Part shown: in pieces, positions 1-12,706 of the stretch
Numbering within the stretch: the first letter of the stretch is position 1
How the letters are laid out: each line of letters starts with the position of its first letter
From: Geranomyces variabilis
Lineage: Eukaryota; Chytridiomycota; Chytridiomycetes; Spizellomycetales; Powellomycetaceae
Length of the DNA: 64,000 bases
Assembly: GCA_027603065.1 (NCBI GenBank)
Contig: JADGJP010000045.1
Location: 62,001 to 126,000, forward strand
Reading direction: 5' to 3'
Made by a program: the position numbers and the translations under genes
The notes under the pieces: model-generated
The model's database searches: none
What the model saw: only the letters and a program-made list of their open reading frames with translations
What the model was told of the DNA's origin: nothing

Positions 1-2
1 GT

Positions 3-2102
3 CCGGATGGGCCAGGCGGGTATGCGCTTGGCCGGCAATGGATTATGGATGCGTTGTTCCGGGTTGTTGAGGGCGATAACCCTGTCGAAGCTGCGGAGCT
101 GCTGGACGAGAGCAGTGCCGATGCTGCGGGTGCGGAGTATGTGGTCGATTTGTACAGTTTTGCGGCGCGGAACTACGCGCGGTTTGGTGATTCATTCCGG
201 TTGGAAAGCAGAATCCTACGACGCGTGATCCTCACGCTGGCGTTGCATAATGATGCGAACTCGCTCAGCGAGCGACAACATGCGATTCTGACCGTACTAT
301 CTACGGGCTACGAGCCTGCGGAAAGCGAGAGCGAAGCGGCGCGGTTCTCGGGCATTTACGAGCATTCCGGCTTGTGGCAGGTTTACGAGTTTGTCGTCCG
401 CCGGCGAGAGGAGTATCACCTAGTACTCCGGAGCTACATGCTGGACCCAGATCGGCGCGAGCAAAGTTTTGCAGCTGTGCAGGCGTTGGCGGAAAACGAT
501 CAGCTAACGGCCGCGCAGCGAAAGCGTGTAAAATCGAGCGTGATGGACAGCATGGTTGATTTGATTGCGATTGACGAGGTTGAGACTGCAGCGCTCGTGT
601 CTCAATTGTGGCCAAAGGAACACCATACCGTGATCAAGCGGCTTGCGGCTTCGCATCCGAACGCGCTGTTCCGGTATTTACAAGGGCTTCTTGATGCGGA
701 CTGGGTCCTGGCGATGCGCCCGCCACCGGTTGGCTCCTCCGATGAATCGCTTGCGCGGGCCTCGGTGGTGCAAAAGCGGACACCGCCACCCGCGACGCTG
801 GGTGAAGATGTATACGAGCGGTATATCGGACTGTTGTGCGAGAAGAAACCCACGCGGGTGAAACCGTTTCTTGAGAGCGTGTCTACCGGCGGCGCGGGTT
901 ATCCGTATGATTTCGACCGCGTGCTCGCGCTTTGCAAAGCCCATGGCGCGGTCGACGCAGCTGCTTGGATTTTGGAGCAAAGTGGCAATGTGGATGGTGC
1001 GCTTGCGTTGATTTTGGCCCACGTGCGGGAGAGCGCTTTAGCGGTCAATGGGGACGAGAATGATGAGCACATTTCGACGATGCTGAATGGCGTCGAAATG
1101 GCTATGCAGCTGTGCAGGCGCAACTCGGTGCGGTTTGCAAAGGCCGCGCGGGAGGCATTGTGGTTCCGTCTGCTGGACGGAGTCGTTGAGCTGCAGCACG
1201 ATACGGCGGTGGCGCCTCAATCATCCGACGGCACCGCAGATTCGACCAATGATAGCACCGCGGAGTCCCATCAAGCTATCCACGCCGCTCTTATCGGCAG
1301 CAGCCGCGAGATTCTCTACAGCATGGTCGGGCACGTCTCTCTGCACTCGATCGTCCGCCGCATCGTACAAGCACAACCAACAGCCACCGTTGGCGAACAC
1401 CGCGCCATCGTCTCCTCCATGCTCGAGTCATACGCATACGAACGCGAGCTGCTGGAAGCCACCAACCGCATCCTCACACACGATGTACACACATCGCACG
1501 TCCGTGATGCAAAACTCCGCGGGCGTGCGCTTCGCCCCGCGAGAGGTCAGTGCGGGGCGTGTAAAAAACTGCTGCATGTGCGTGCGATGGCGTGGGCGGA
1601 TCGTGCGGAGGGTGTGGCGGTTATGCCGTGTGGGCATGCGTACCATGTAACGTGTTTGGCGAGGGAGATGGGAGCGATGGCGGTGAGAGAGGAGTGGTGG
1701 CAGGAGGGTGATGCGGATGCGGACGCGGCGGCGGTACGTGCAGCAAAGTCGGGTGGCGGGTGGTGTGTTGTTTGTGCCAAGAGCAGTGGGAGTAAGAAAG
1801 CGGATGCGAAGGAAAGGGCGATTGAACGCGTTCGGCGGTCCGGCAAAGGGAAGCAGGTGAGCTGTTGGTTCAAGTCTTAAGCGGCTTGGCGTTCAATTTT
1901 TGCAAGCAGGGTTTAGACCTACTAATGCTGGTGTTGGATGTAGAAGGCGAATGTGGAGACTAATCCTCCGGTGGAACGCGCGCCAATTGACGACGAGCCG
2001 CTATCCAAGATCGCGCAAGCGGATCTGTTTCTGCACGTCTCGTCCAGAAAGCCCACGGTAACTTTGCAGCCATTGTTCTCGGTAGCGACTTCGCGAGTCT
2101 AA
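3..2102 (+). CDS. VPS8: VPS8, CORVET tethering-complex subunit (C-terminal part, 5' end outside window)
   Basis: Vps8 is the Rab5-binding subunit of the CORVET complex, which tethers early endosomes for fusion. The frame is open from the window edge, so the beta-propeller and start lie upstream. Exons 3..1856 and 1944..2102 join in phase 0 across an 87-nt GT-AG intron with a TACTAATG-like branch site. The body is an all-helical repeat region, including LVLRSYMLDPDRREQ, typical of the Vps8 central domain. The C-terminus carries a RING-type finger (CGAC, then MPCGHAYHVTC, then WCVVC) at about 1545-1780. Reading through without the intron would add only five residues and a stop. The spliced exon adds 53 codons ending in SVATSRV. 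Assignment to Vps8 rather than to another RING-bearing Vps protein (Vps18, Vps41) rests on the DP-R-E motif and overall pattern. Confidence 0.8.
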
Positions 2103-2573
2103 AGCAGTCTTTTGTTTCTTTGCACAGAGCTCGCTATATACCCTTCTCTCCCCGCATCACCGCGGCGCGCACCATCAGTACCAGAATTTTGCTCAAGACG
2201 ACGACGGAGTCATTGACCACGGTTACGCATCATCTCCCTATGGCAGCACCTCCAGCAGTCCCGCGGGAACACTGCGTGACCCGATGTGGTGGGGGTCTGG
2301 CAGCGCAGGGAGCGCCAGTATCCGACTGCCACCAGATCTTGTTCCAAATCCCCGGCGATTCTCGCTTGCCCTTGCGCCCCCAGATTTGCGGTCCTGAGAG
2401 CGCACGCAACTGCTGCTGCACCACAAAAACTGCATACGATAATCTAAAAACTCTCTGTCACTGTTCATGAAATACCTATTTTCGCTGGATAAGAGCCTGT
2501 CGTAGCTTATTTTTCTGACTTGGCGACTTGAAGGGCCGTGGCCGACGTCTGGGTAGCATGAAGTAAAGGCAAA
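2103..2573. other. intergenic region, no supported gene
   Basis: Intergenic stretch after VPS8. A plus-strand open frame at 2120-2470 has no recognisable motif, and a competing minus-strand frame overlaps it. I see no RNA gene or repeat. Confidence 0.5.
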
Positions 2574-2759
2574 TTAAAAGTCGGGCAAAGCCGTCGGATC
2601 GACGTGCGGAAGAAAGATTCCACGGAGATTGGTGAGGGACGCTTTGAAGTACTCAGATTTGAGCGAGTGAACGTTTTCGCGCATGAGGAGCGCGGTGTTG
2701 CCGGCAACAACGCGGACGTCGGCGCCCTTGTAGGTGTATGTTTTGGGGACGACGGACAT
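2574..2759 (-). CDS. small conserved-looking hypothetical protein (61 aa)
   Basis: Single-exon frame of 61 codons beginning MSVVPKTYTYKGADVRVV and ending PHVDPTALPDF. I do not recognise the family. The composition is that of a folded soluble protein, not low-complexity sequence, and there is no signal peptide or membrane segment. It is divergent from the mS29 gene, with about 270 bp between the two starts, so they may share a promoter. It could be the last exon of a slightly longer gene, because an AG lies just upstream of the ATG. A small mitochondrial or ribosome-associated protein is one possibility, but nothing in the sequence proves it. Confidence 0.4.
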   Translation of the reverse strand: MSVVPKTYTYKGADVRVVAGNTALLMRENVHSLKSEYFKASLTNLRGIFLPHVDPTALPDF

Positions 2760-3031
2760 GGCTTGCAGACGGTGAGACGATTGGCCAGAGTCGCCAAAGA
2801 GCAGAGAGCAGTTTTGAAGGGGTCTCAGTTTGAAGCAGCGAAGAAGAGCGGGGCGGCAGCTGGCAAGGTCGTTTGGACAGCGAGTAAACAGTTTGGGTGA
2901 GCAAAGCGCCGTGTGGCTTGTTGCGAGCGTGTGGCTTGTGCCCTCGGGTTGCTCGCTCGCCTTTCCTCGCCCCGCCCTGGCCCATTTGACATTGCGACCG
3001 AGGAGACAGATCCTGTAAAATCTTCATAGCC

Positions 3032-5080
3032 ATGCCCTCGACTGTCCTGCGGCCAGCAATACGGGCCCTTACGCGGTGGCAATCAGCTCCGCCATGTCGC
3101 TCACCACTGTCCCGGGTTGCAACGCCAGTGACTGCTACTTCACGCATACATCCCGCTCCCTATCGCTCCTTCTCAGCCTCCGTCCCGACACGAGCTTGGA
3201 ACGGCGCCAAAAAGGTTAGAAATGCCCTAGGAATGCTCACGACAGTATTAACTTGGAGCTGGGCCATACGGGTAGTCTGGTCTCTACCTCAGGTCGGGGA
3301 TCCAATGGCTCACACAGGGACGGCTTTGTACTTTCCCAGACTTCTGGAGGTGATACACCCGCAGCACCTGCAGCTACGCCGGGTGGGATGCAAAAAAAAA
3401 CTGGAGTCAGTTGGGTTCACTCGGAAATTCAACTTGGCGAATGGACACCTGTGAGTTCTTCCCGCTCGCTGTGGCCATACCGTGGGGTGACTGGAGAGCT
3501 GACTTGTTACCGGCCTTTGCTTGCTTGGGACGTACGATAGACAAAAGCAAAATCGAAGAACGTCGGCGAGGTTCTGAGAATGCCCGCAAATCTTCTTGCC
3601 AACGCGTCGCTGAGCTCTGATAGTCTTTACCCGCCAGCGCTGGCACGCCAGGTTCGTGGGCCATTCTCCGCTTCCCATGCCCGCGCTGCAACATAGAATC
3701 TTACGTCGTTGATCTTGATCTTCCACAGGGTCTTTCCGCGTTTATGTTGCGGCAGACGACGTTGGATGTGATTGATGTCGTCCGGCAGCAGGCGGAAAAG
3801 AGCGTTTGCGATGGTGTCATTGCGCTTGGTACGGATGGACGGTTACATTCCACCCAGTTTGTGGAGATGTACTGACGCCACGAACTATATGCAGATGGTC
3901 CTCGCGGTGTCGGGAAAAGTGTGACGCTTCTCCAGACGGCAACTCATTTCGCAAAAGAGGGTTGGATCGTGTTTTACGTGCCACAACGTAAGTGAACAAA
4001 ACGCCGCCTTTTTTTTCAAACGACAAGGACGTTATCGGACGGAATATGGCACATCTGACACCTCATTATTTGTTTTGCATATCAGCCATGCAATGGGTGA
4101 ACGGCACTGAGCCCTTTGAGCCCACAGCAACGAGCTCGCCAACTACTACATATGCACAGCCCGCTGTCGCGGCGCGGATATTAGATCAGCTTTTGAAATT
4201 TAATGGACGGGATCGTCTTGCTAAAATCAAGGTCGCGGATGGTCGGAGTGTGGCCGACGCTGCGCAAGAAGGCGTGTCGGACCCGTCCCGCGCTCAGGCA
4301 GCGCTGGATGACATTGTGGCAGCGCTTGCCGCTGATGGAAAGAACCGGTATGTCATTCCGCTCGAGCAAATCTTGCTGCTGTTGTCCTCAACCGCTTTTC
4401 GCATGTCTGACGCCCCCACCCAGCCCTCGTCTCCTAATTGCTGTGGACCAGATCAACACATTTTACTGCACCACCGCATACCACGACACCGCCAGCCAGC
4501 CCATAACAGCCGACAAGCTCGCCGCCGTGCGCTCATTCGCATCTCTCTTCAGCCTCGCAAACAAAGTACCTCACGCCGCACTCCTCTGCGCCGCAGACAA
4601 GAGCGACACACAGCACCGCGCCCCGGTTCTCGCCGCTTTGCTCGAGGCGGCCAAGCCCGTCACAACGAAAACCACAAGCAAGTCTGAACCAGCGATTGGC
4701 AGGCGATACCAAGACGTGTCGAAAGCCGACGAATTTGGCGTGCTGCTGCCCAAGGCGCTCGCTCCGGCGAGTTATGACCCGCTGGTGTCGGCTACAGACT
4801 TGCACCCAAAGATTGCCGGCACAGTCGCCGTACCCGCGTACGACTTGTACGAAGTAGCGAGCGCGGCTGCGTACTATAGCGATTGCGGCGTGTTTTCCAA
4901 CGATGGTAACGTGACACTCTCGATTACTTTTGGGGGGCTCTTATCTCTTGCCTATTCAGATACACTGACCATGTGAGTGTTTTTCTTACAGTTCGGATTG
5001 ACCGGGACTTTGTTGAGAAGGAGCTTGTGTTGACGGGAGGAAACGCGCTCAAGCTACACCGGCGGTGCCTGTCGCTTTAG
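3032..5080 (+). CDS. mitochondrial ribosomal protein mS29 (DAP3/Rsm23 family)
   Basis: GTP-binding protein of the mitochondrial small ribosomal subunit. Eight exons: 3032..3214, 3259..3450, 3541..3651, 3729..3828, 3895..3987, 4086..4347, 4424..4905, 4992..5080 (503 aa). All phases close. The first intron (44 nt) is the least certain. The N-terminus (MPSTVLRPAIRALTRW) is Arg-rich and lacks acidic residues, as in a mitochondrial presequence. A P-loop DGPRGVGKSVTLLQ spans exons 4-5. It is followed by a Walker-B-like strand PRLLIAVDQIN. The C-terminal GNALKLHRRCLSL fits the family end. Only splicing reveals the protein, because the individual open frames look unrelated. Convergent with katanin p80, 187 bp apart. 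Confidence 0.82.
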
Positions 5081-5267
5081 AAAGAATGCAAGTGTCAAAA
5101 ACTTAAAATTATAATTAAACTTTTGTGTATAGAGAAAGAAAGCGAGAGAGCGACAGCGAGGCACAAAGTCAAAAAGTTTCACGGAAGCGAGCGCGGGGAG
5201 GGTTAGAATTAAGATAGTTATTGTTCGAGTGTTCTGGCATCCCGTTCCGCCCAACAGACTTTGTTTT

Positions 5268-8200
5268 TCATCTCCGCGAGAGTATCGCAAGGTCCTTGAG
5301 CGCGTCCCGAACATGGACGCCCACCTGCCCAGCCGAGCGCTTGAGCTCTTCAAGGGTATTTGCGACGTTTACGAGATGGTCGTAACAGCCGCGGCATCGT
5401 TGAATCCTGAAAACGGGGGGGCGCGCGCCAAACAAGGGGGAGTGGAAAAAAATGAGTACTGAAGCTGTGGAGTGGTCTGGGCTGTGCAACAAAAAATGCG
5501 TACCGGTCATCGCGAGCGACATCAACGCCCGGCGAAGCTAGCGGGTCGAGATCGATGCTTGCGAGAATGAGCTGCGCGAAGGCTTTGACAATGTGGCGGA
5601 TGGTCTCGCATGCGACAATGATATAACTAAAGAGGCACAAAGAAAGAAAGAAAAAGGAGAAAGCGTGTTAAGCAACAACTAGAATCCGCATCCAACGCAC
5701 GCGCGCGCCGCACTCACTCTTCGTAAACCTCAAAAAACAGCTCGTGCAGCATCGGCAACACCAGCAATGCAGCATCCAAACTCAACAATTTCGGCTTCAC
5801 ATTCAATATCCTCAAAACATCAACCAACACGCTCGCGTCTTTCAAGCTGACGACAGCTTCGATAGCGGGTCGGATGTTGTGTTCGTCCCATGCGGCGCGC
5901 ACCATGCGGATGCTGGCGAGACGCGAGTGGAGGATGGATGCGACGGATGTGTGGCGGAAGAGCAGAGCGTCTTGGACGTCGGCGTCGCTGGTTGGTGGCG
6001 GGGCGTCTGGGGAGGTTGGGGAGAGGGGTAAAGGGGCTTGTCGTCGTTGGGCATTCTATAAAAAAGTAAAAGAGGGAGTCGGTGGTGGGGAAAACGTTTA
6101 CAATTCCACAATTCATGTCCAAGGCATTTCTTACTTGAATGAATTTCGCGACATCCAAGTTCAACGGCTTGTGACCCGTTCCGCGGGGTACAAATACATT
6201 GGAATTCCGCGATCGCGACTGTTGCGGCGAGGAATGCGACTGTAACTGTTGCGATTGCAGCTGGCGTTGTTGTTGCTCGGCAGAAAAGTCCCGCTGCGGT
6301 GTCGACGCGCGGCTACTGCTGGCGTTTGGCACCGAGGAGCGTGGATTATGTTGCTGCTGTTGCTGCTCGTCAACAAAACGATCCAAGTTGGCTGAAAATG
6401 AGCGAGGCAGCGGCCGTGAGTCTGCCGCCGAGTCTGCCGGCACGGTATATGGGGAGGAAGATGTCTTCGTCACAGAATACGGTGGATTGCGGGCTATCGA
6501 ATATAAAGGGAAAGGCGGAAAATTTTGTCAGACTCGTTGCGTTGCACCGCGGGTTAGTACGTCTTTTTGCGCAACGCCATTGCCTGACCTCCGACATTTG
6601 GCTGTACGCCCGGCGGAGGTTCACGGCCCTCAATCGATGCATGCTGGCGGCCTGGGGCAGAGCGCTAGACGCGTCAGCGCTTAATCGCATCCCCACGCCC
6701 CCCGCGCCTGCAGCCTAAATGTTTTACATCTCGCTGCAATATTTGCTCACCATATTTACTAAACGCTGCATCTTCGGAAGGGTCGACGACTGATGATCGA
6801 GGTGTTGACTGTCGAGACGAGTTGTCCGCGATCGTTAACCGGCCTACACACAAATCAGGCATTAGGAGGAAATTGGGCTGGTCGGACTTTAGTAAAGCTT
6901 TTGCGAATGTTTACCAATATCTGGTTCACCACCATCGCCGCGGACCCCACTTTGCGCCGTTGCTGGATAACTTCGCGCTACTGGCCGGCGTTCTGTCGGA
7001 CTCATTCGCGGCTGGTGCGACAAAAACGAGGCAAAAGGAAGAAAACACGCGTTAGCTCGACCGTCATAGCAATAACAGCAAGCGGCGGAACGCCTTTTAG
7101 TTTGGCCAAGCCCCAAAACCATACCGTTATATCAACGCCCCACATGCTAACAAAATTCTGATCCAGCGCACCCGCCAGAACCTGTCCTTCCTCCAACATA
7201 ACCCTCATGTCGGTAATATTCGGCCAATTGACAGAAATAACATCATGGCACTCGGCGGGCTCCCACGTCCATATCTGCAGCGAGTCGGTATAGCCGACGT
7301 ACAGCTCCTGGCCCTCCGGGTCGAACTGCAGCACCTGCGGTCGCCCAGTCGCCGCGGGCGTCGCAGAGATGCATTCAAAGCTTTGCAGATCGTAAAAGCG
7401 AAGAGTGTTGTCCTGTGCGGCTGTTACCATCATGAATTCTGATGGATTGAATGCGAGGGACGTGATTGGTGCGCCATGGTCTTTGTAGGTGTGCAAGAGC
7501 TTGCCCGCTGTCATGTCCCAAATCTTTGCAAGGAGGCAGACTGCGGGGTTCAGTTTTTTTTTCTCAGCGTCCGAGCGCGGGGAAAAGCGGATCAGAGAAC
7601 AAAAGGTCTAACCTTGACTTGCGAGTCGTTTCCGCCGGTAGCGATCCAGCGGCCGTCGGGCGTAATGCGCAGGTCCGTAACGCCGCCCGCATGGCCCTCA
7701 TATGTCTGAATGCACCCTTTTCTCCGCACATCCCATATTTTGACAGACGAGTCTTGCGAGCCTGACGCAAAGAATTCGCCGAAAGGATGGAATTCGACAC
7801 AGCGCGCGTTTTGCTTGTGACCCGCCAGCGTCCTAATGACTATGGGGAACCCAGCATTAGAAAAGGACTGTGCGGAGAGTCCGTTTTGAGGAGGGCTTGA
7901 CGCCCAAATAAACCTTTGCACCTTTTGCCTGCTCTAGATCCCATAGTTTGAGCGTTCCAGAAGCTGATCCAGCAACCACGATTTCCTCAGGCCAATCCAG
8001 CGTCACGCATTCAATCGTGCTAGCATGACCAGCCAAGCTCTAAACGCGCGCAGTGCAAAATCGATATTAGTTTTGACAATCATTCATGCTGCAATCCAGT
8101 TAAAGAAAGCATCTAGTCGCTCGCTGTTCGCAGTGTCGCTGTCCCCGACGCCCTACACGCCTACCAAAATCGGAGTCGTCTTGCCCACTGCCCACAGGTT

Positions 8201-8421
8201 GACTTTGCGGTCCTCTCCGCCCGTGACCATCACACGGGCAGACTTGCCACCAATCTTTAGACATGTCGCTGCAGCATCGTGGGCGACAAAATCATCTGTA
8301 AAGTAGACACGAAAGAAACAAAATTAAATATGGTCTGCATTTGCAGGGCCGGGGCGGAAAAGGCCCTCTCGCACACAAGCAGTCCCGTACGTATTTTGGA
8401 TGCGCGACTGTCGTTGTTCAT
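5268..8421 (-). CDS. KATNB1: katanin p80 WD40 regulatory subunit (KATNB1-like)
   Basis: Regulatory and targeting subunit of the microtubule-severing enzyme katanin, with roles in spindles and in ciliary or flagellar microtubules. Eleven exons (complement): 8391..8421, 8165..8295, 7922..8039, 7613..7839, 7125..7523, 6915..7011, 6751..6843, 6493..6135, 6055..5718, 5626..5504, 5406..5268 (684 aa). Residues 1-302 form the WD40 propeller with phrases close to animal KATNB1 (FHPFGEFFASGSQDSSVKIW, DVRRKGCIQTY, DMTAGKLLHTYKDH). Residues 303-510 are a Ser/Gln-rich linker. From about 510 to the end is the con80 domain (MVRAAWDEHNIRPAIEAV, DVLRILNVKPKLLSLDAALL) that binds p60. The start MNNDSRASKI is chosen because its 31-nt exon splices exactly into HDFVAHDAAATCLKIG. 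Confidence 0.9.
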
Positions 8422-8978
8422 GCTTGACTCGCGATAGAGGAAAAGCTCTATGGGCGGGATTTCATCAACGAAATGTTTTGATAGTTGCAGCCAGAAGCGT
8501 GGCTGTCGGAGGTATCCGGATGACAAGGAGGCGTGCGCCGCGAAATTGTTGTGACAGACAAAGACCCAAAAAGTCGCCAGTATCTTCTCTCCGCGGACAA
8601 CCAAGCGGCCAGAAAGTACAAGCGGTTGCCAAAAGCGACGCTAGATAAGCGTGCGTTTTGCTTCTCGTAATGGCGGACGGTCTGCAAGTGGAGGATGTAC
8701 TGGGGGCGCGGTGCGCGGTGACCAGTCATCGCTGCAAAGAAACGCGCGGAGGGGTCTGTCGGAGCCAGGGCGCAGCAGGTGGCTGTGCTTTGCTACCATT
8801 TAACCATATTTGGACAAACGTGTCCTATTGGCGGGAAAGCGGTTCAACAGTATCACCAAACGCTGAGGAAACGAAGGAGGTCATAATTACTACCTTACTA
8901 GTTGCGCATATAAAAATGAGGGGTGGGCGCCGCTCCTCAGAGACCTAATATATATATACGCCCGTGTTTTGCCTTTGT
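8422..8978. other. intergenic region between katanin start and Kap123 end
   Basis: This should hold the katanin promoter (transcribed leftward) and the Kap123 3' end. An AT-rich TATATATATA run lies near 8948-8957, close to the Kap123 stop. I see no gene, RNA or repeat. Confidence 0.5.
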
Positions 8979-11900
8979 TTACTGCAACACATGCGCAAGG
9001 GCCTGCGCGTGCTGCGGGTCCATGCCCGCAACCATAGTCTGGAACGTCTCGTTATGCTGGTTCTTCAACGTGTTAAGCAACGTCAAGATGTCTGCTCTCG
9101 TGGGTTCTTTGAGCTGGAATTGAGGCGGGCTGAGCACTTGGGCGAAAATGTTAAGTAGGCGGGGCATGTTGTTGAGCATCTGCCAGAAGAAACAACAGAA
9201 GAAAATCAAGGTCAGTTCAGCCGAAAAGAGCAAAAGACAAACGAATGTGTTGCGCCTCGCTTTACAGTTGGGTTGTTGCCGCGCACAAGTTGCAGCAAGC
9301 ACCGAAACACCGGCTCGTTTTCCTCGAAATCGCGCTGCAGCGGCAGGTGGTCCAGCACGACGGGCAGGACCTGGTCGAGCGGCATCGCATTTGGGTTTTT
9401 GATTATCAGCCGGCACACGGCGCCCGAGGCATTGTCCATAAACATCGCGTCTTTTGCAAACAACGGTCGGAGCAATTGCAAGATCTGCACATAGAAGCTA
9501 TGGAAAGAGGGTTTTGTAAGTCGAAGATCAGAGGGTCGCTGCAACTCTCCAGGCGGAATTGCATTCACGAACGACGTTTTTTACCTGCTGAGATCCACTT
9601 CGCTGTACTCCACCAACACACCACACGCATACGCAGCATTACTGCGAACCTCATCCTCGGTGTCACTCAACGCCCTCAGCACAAGCTGCAGCACCTCTTG
9701 CGTGAACGGGGTGACCCCTTGCTTGAGACCAAAGGCACACTCCGCGACGACGCCCACGGCCATGCTACGGTCCGAAACGGCGCGCTGCGGCTTGTAGTAT
9801 TTGGAAATCAGCGGCATGAACTTCGCAAACTCGGGCGCGAAACTTGGTCCCAGGGCGTTAGCGAGCGCGCCGACGAGGTCTGCGGCATTGTTGATTAGGA
9901 TCGCATCAAATTCGGCTTGTTCTTCGTCGTCTTCGGGCACGGCGCCGGCGCCGCGACTTATCGCGCCGCCGCTCATTTCGCTGTCATCAACTTCGTCGTC
10001 GATTTGCGACGGGTGCTCGACTTGCAAGACCAGCTGCACGTTTGCAACCACAGCGTCAAGACGGTCAGCAAGGATAGCAGGGCCAATTTCCTTTAACGCG
10101 TCTGTGAATTCGCTAAATGTCTGCGCAACAACGCTGCGGTCGACTTCGTTGTCGAGAAGCATGATAAACGAATCCATGCCCAGCTTGGCGAGACCGCTAA
10201 CGGATTGGTGCACAGGGACCTGCAGCGGCAGTCCCGGCAGCCACTGCTGCGGTTCCGACATTTGGCAAAAAGTGCTAAGGAACCGGAAGATCGATGATAC
10301 CGCAGCCTTGCGGACGCCTTCGTGATCGTGCTGCAGAAGCGTGATAAACGCCGCTACGCTATCCTCGACATAAGGCAAAAACGCCGCTTTAGTCGACGCG
10401 CATATCTGTCCAAGAGCCTCCACTGCGGACTCCTTCTCCTCCGCGATCGCCGTGTTGATGTTGAACCCGCGATTTTCATCATCGTCCTCGGCGCCCATTG
10501 AAAGCTCAGTATTCTCGTCCTCATTATCAGACCAATCCGCGGGATCCGGTTCCGGCTCGTTGCACGATTTCAACAATTGTGGCACAACAGCCGAAAGGTA
10601 CGGCGCAAATTCTTCTTCGTACACCCGTGAGATAACCGCAAAAAACACATAGCTGCACTCCCGCAGGCGGGAATCGTCCAACTCGAGCCCGTGCATCGCC
10701 ATATTCATTGTGTTGGTCAGGTGCGGACGGAAGACATCCTTACCGAGCGCTTCAGCGACGGCGCTAACGGTGTCGGCTGCGAGTCCACGGATATCCATCA
10801 TCTCCTTCTGTTGCAATCCCATGCAGTACAGCAGGCGAGGCATGAGCTCGGCAAAGTATGGCTGGAACGCGTCAGCCGAGGAGTGCGCCGCTGACCCAAT
10901 GCAGGACAGCGTGACCGCCTTAACTCGGTGCTCGCCGTTATCCAGCAAGAAGATAAACTTTTCCATCAGCACAGGCAGATACGGCAGAATGTCGTCTCCG
11001 AGCGCTTCCAGAATCGCGTCCAGAGCCGTGCACGAGGCGAGCTGGGTACGCGGCGACGCGTCGCTCATCAGGCCGACCACGATCGGAAGCAGCGTTGCGT
11101 GGTGCTGAGCAATATCGGAGTCGAGCTCCTCTGCAAGGGAGCTCAGGGCCACACAGGCAGCGCGCCGGACCAGGTCATTGGGGTCCTGAAGGCCGCTGTA
11201 AAGCAACGGTAGCAGCTCAGCCAGCCGCGAGCGCATGTGTTCAGAGCAGCCGTCCACCAGCACGCTAAAGACGAGCATTGCCGCCTTCCTGGCATCATGG
11301 CTTGGGTTCTGCATGTAGGTGACTACGAGCTGCATGCAGTCCGGATACACCTTTTGCGGCGGAAGGTTGGTGGAGAGGTAGCTCAAGACCTGCAGAGCCA
11401 TCCGGCTGGGCGCATCATCGTGCTCGTCTTCCGGGTCCTCCTCGGCGACAATCGGAAAAAGGCTCGTAATAAGCGGCGAGACTAGCTTCTGTTTGACAAT
11501 CTTGTTTTTCTGGTACACGGTACACCACATGAGGAAAGAAAGAGCAGCGACGCGGACAGTCGCGCTGTTGTCGCGATTGCTTCCGATTCCAACAAAAACT
11601 TCAATGAGCTGCGGCATGTGCCTCGCGACCAGCGGGCACTCGATGACTAGGAGCCCGTCGAACACCTCAATTGCGCGGATAGCTTCGTGCTCGTCGCCGT
11701 TCGCCACACACTGCTGCAACACGCCCACCATCGAGGGCAAAAGATCCCGGAACGCCTTGATCTCATTCTGAGCCTCCACATCGATATACTCCGCGATTTT
11801 GCCGAGCGTGGACAGACTGGCCACGCGAACGTCCAGGCTTTCCGGGTCCATCAGAGTCTTCGCCAGCAAGGACATCATTTCCAGAATCCGGTCCATAAAC

Positions 11901-12706
11901 GCGTCCGCAATGACCTCAAAGACCGTGTCAAGAACATATACACCGACTTCACGGTGCCCGGCGTTGGGGCTTTGGCAGCATGTGTACAAGAAACTCATCA
12001 GCTCAGTCCACTTTTCTTGCGGGATCTCGATTTGGGCAATTTCAGAGACCACACGCGCCATGGAGCGCCGTACCGGTTTGCTGTGAAGTTGTACTATATT
12101 AGAGACGGCACGGGAGGGTACAGAACACAGATCGAGCTCTGCAAAATTATTCCTTTGGCATACCTCGGTTCCGCAAGAATGACTTCCAAAATTTGAGTTT
12201 TCATCTCGCTTTGCGTGCCAGGGTCAACTTCTGGCCATCGCTTCTTGACCTGCTTTGTGAGCTCGACCGCAGCCAGCTGCCGGATCTATGAAACCAAAGA
12301 CGCTGCCTGAGTGGTGACAAACGAGTAGGCAGTGGCAAAACGCCAATGTATGTGGGGACGTACACCAATGTCAGGATACTGGGCGGCAATTCTGAACAGG
12401 GCTGGCACGCTTTCGATTTGTGTATAGAAGCGTGTGCTAAGGGTTGCGGTGGCCTATCCAAACGGGGACCGTCAGCAGGAAGCCTTTCGGAGGTAGCTCA
12501 AGTGCATCATCCACACTGAGACAAATTGCCACTTACCGCCTTCAGCCGCGTTGTGTCTCCGCTACTAACATCCTTGAGGACTTCTACGAGTTGCGCTGCA
12601 AAGTTCTGCGTGTCGTCGGGAATGGGCACGGTGAATATGAGGAGCGCCTGGACGCGAGTTTGCGCGACCCGCCAAGCTGTAGAGTAGCCGCATCGCATAC
12701 CTCCAT
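8979..12706 (-). CDS. KAP123: importin beta-family karyopherin, Kap123/importin-4 type
   Basis: Nuclear import receptor for ribosomal proteins and histones, built of HEAT repeats. Exons (complement): 12701..12706, 12537..12647, 12364..12453, 12164..12285, 9585..12080, 9266..9497, 8979..9179 (1085 aa, close to the roughly 1110 of yeast Kap123). HEAT-repeat helices run throughout, including IRQLAAVELTKQVKKRW near the N-terminus, KPVRRSMARVVSEIA and VRVASLSTLGKIAEYID. An acidic loop (about 9930-9985 and 10480-10560) fits the family. The preferred start is a 6-nt exon (Met-Glu) spliced to ALLIFTVPIPDDTQ, which matches the usual ME-LL beginning. The alternative is an unspliced start at 12698. Importin-5/Kap121 is the main alternative family. 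Confidence 0.85.

Noticed and set aside
2120-2470. 116-aa plus-strand open frame after VPS8
   Set aside because: Opposed by equally long frames on the minus strand. It has no recognisable features.
5820-6473. Apparent separate Gln-rich protein on the minus strand
   Set aside because: Its first 113 residues are exon 8 of katanin p80 and the rest is read-through into an intron and the wrong frame of exon 9.
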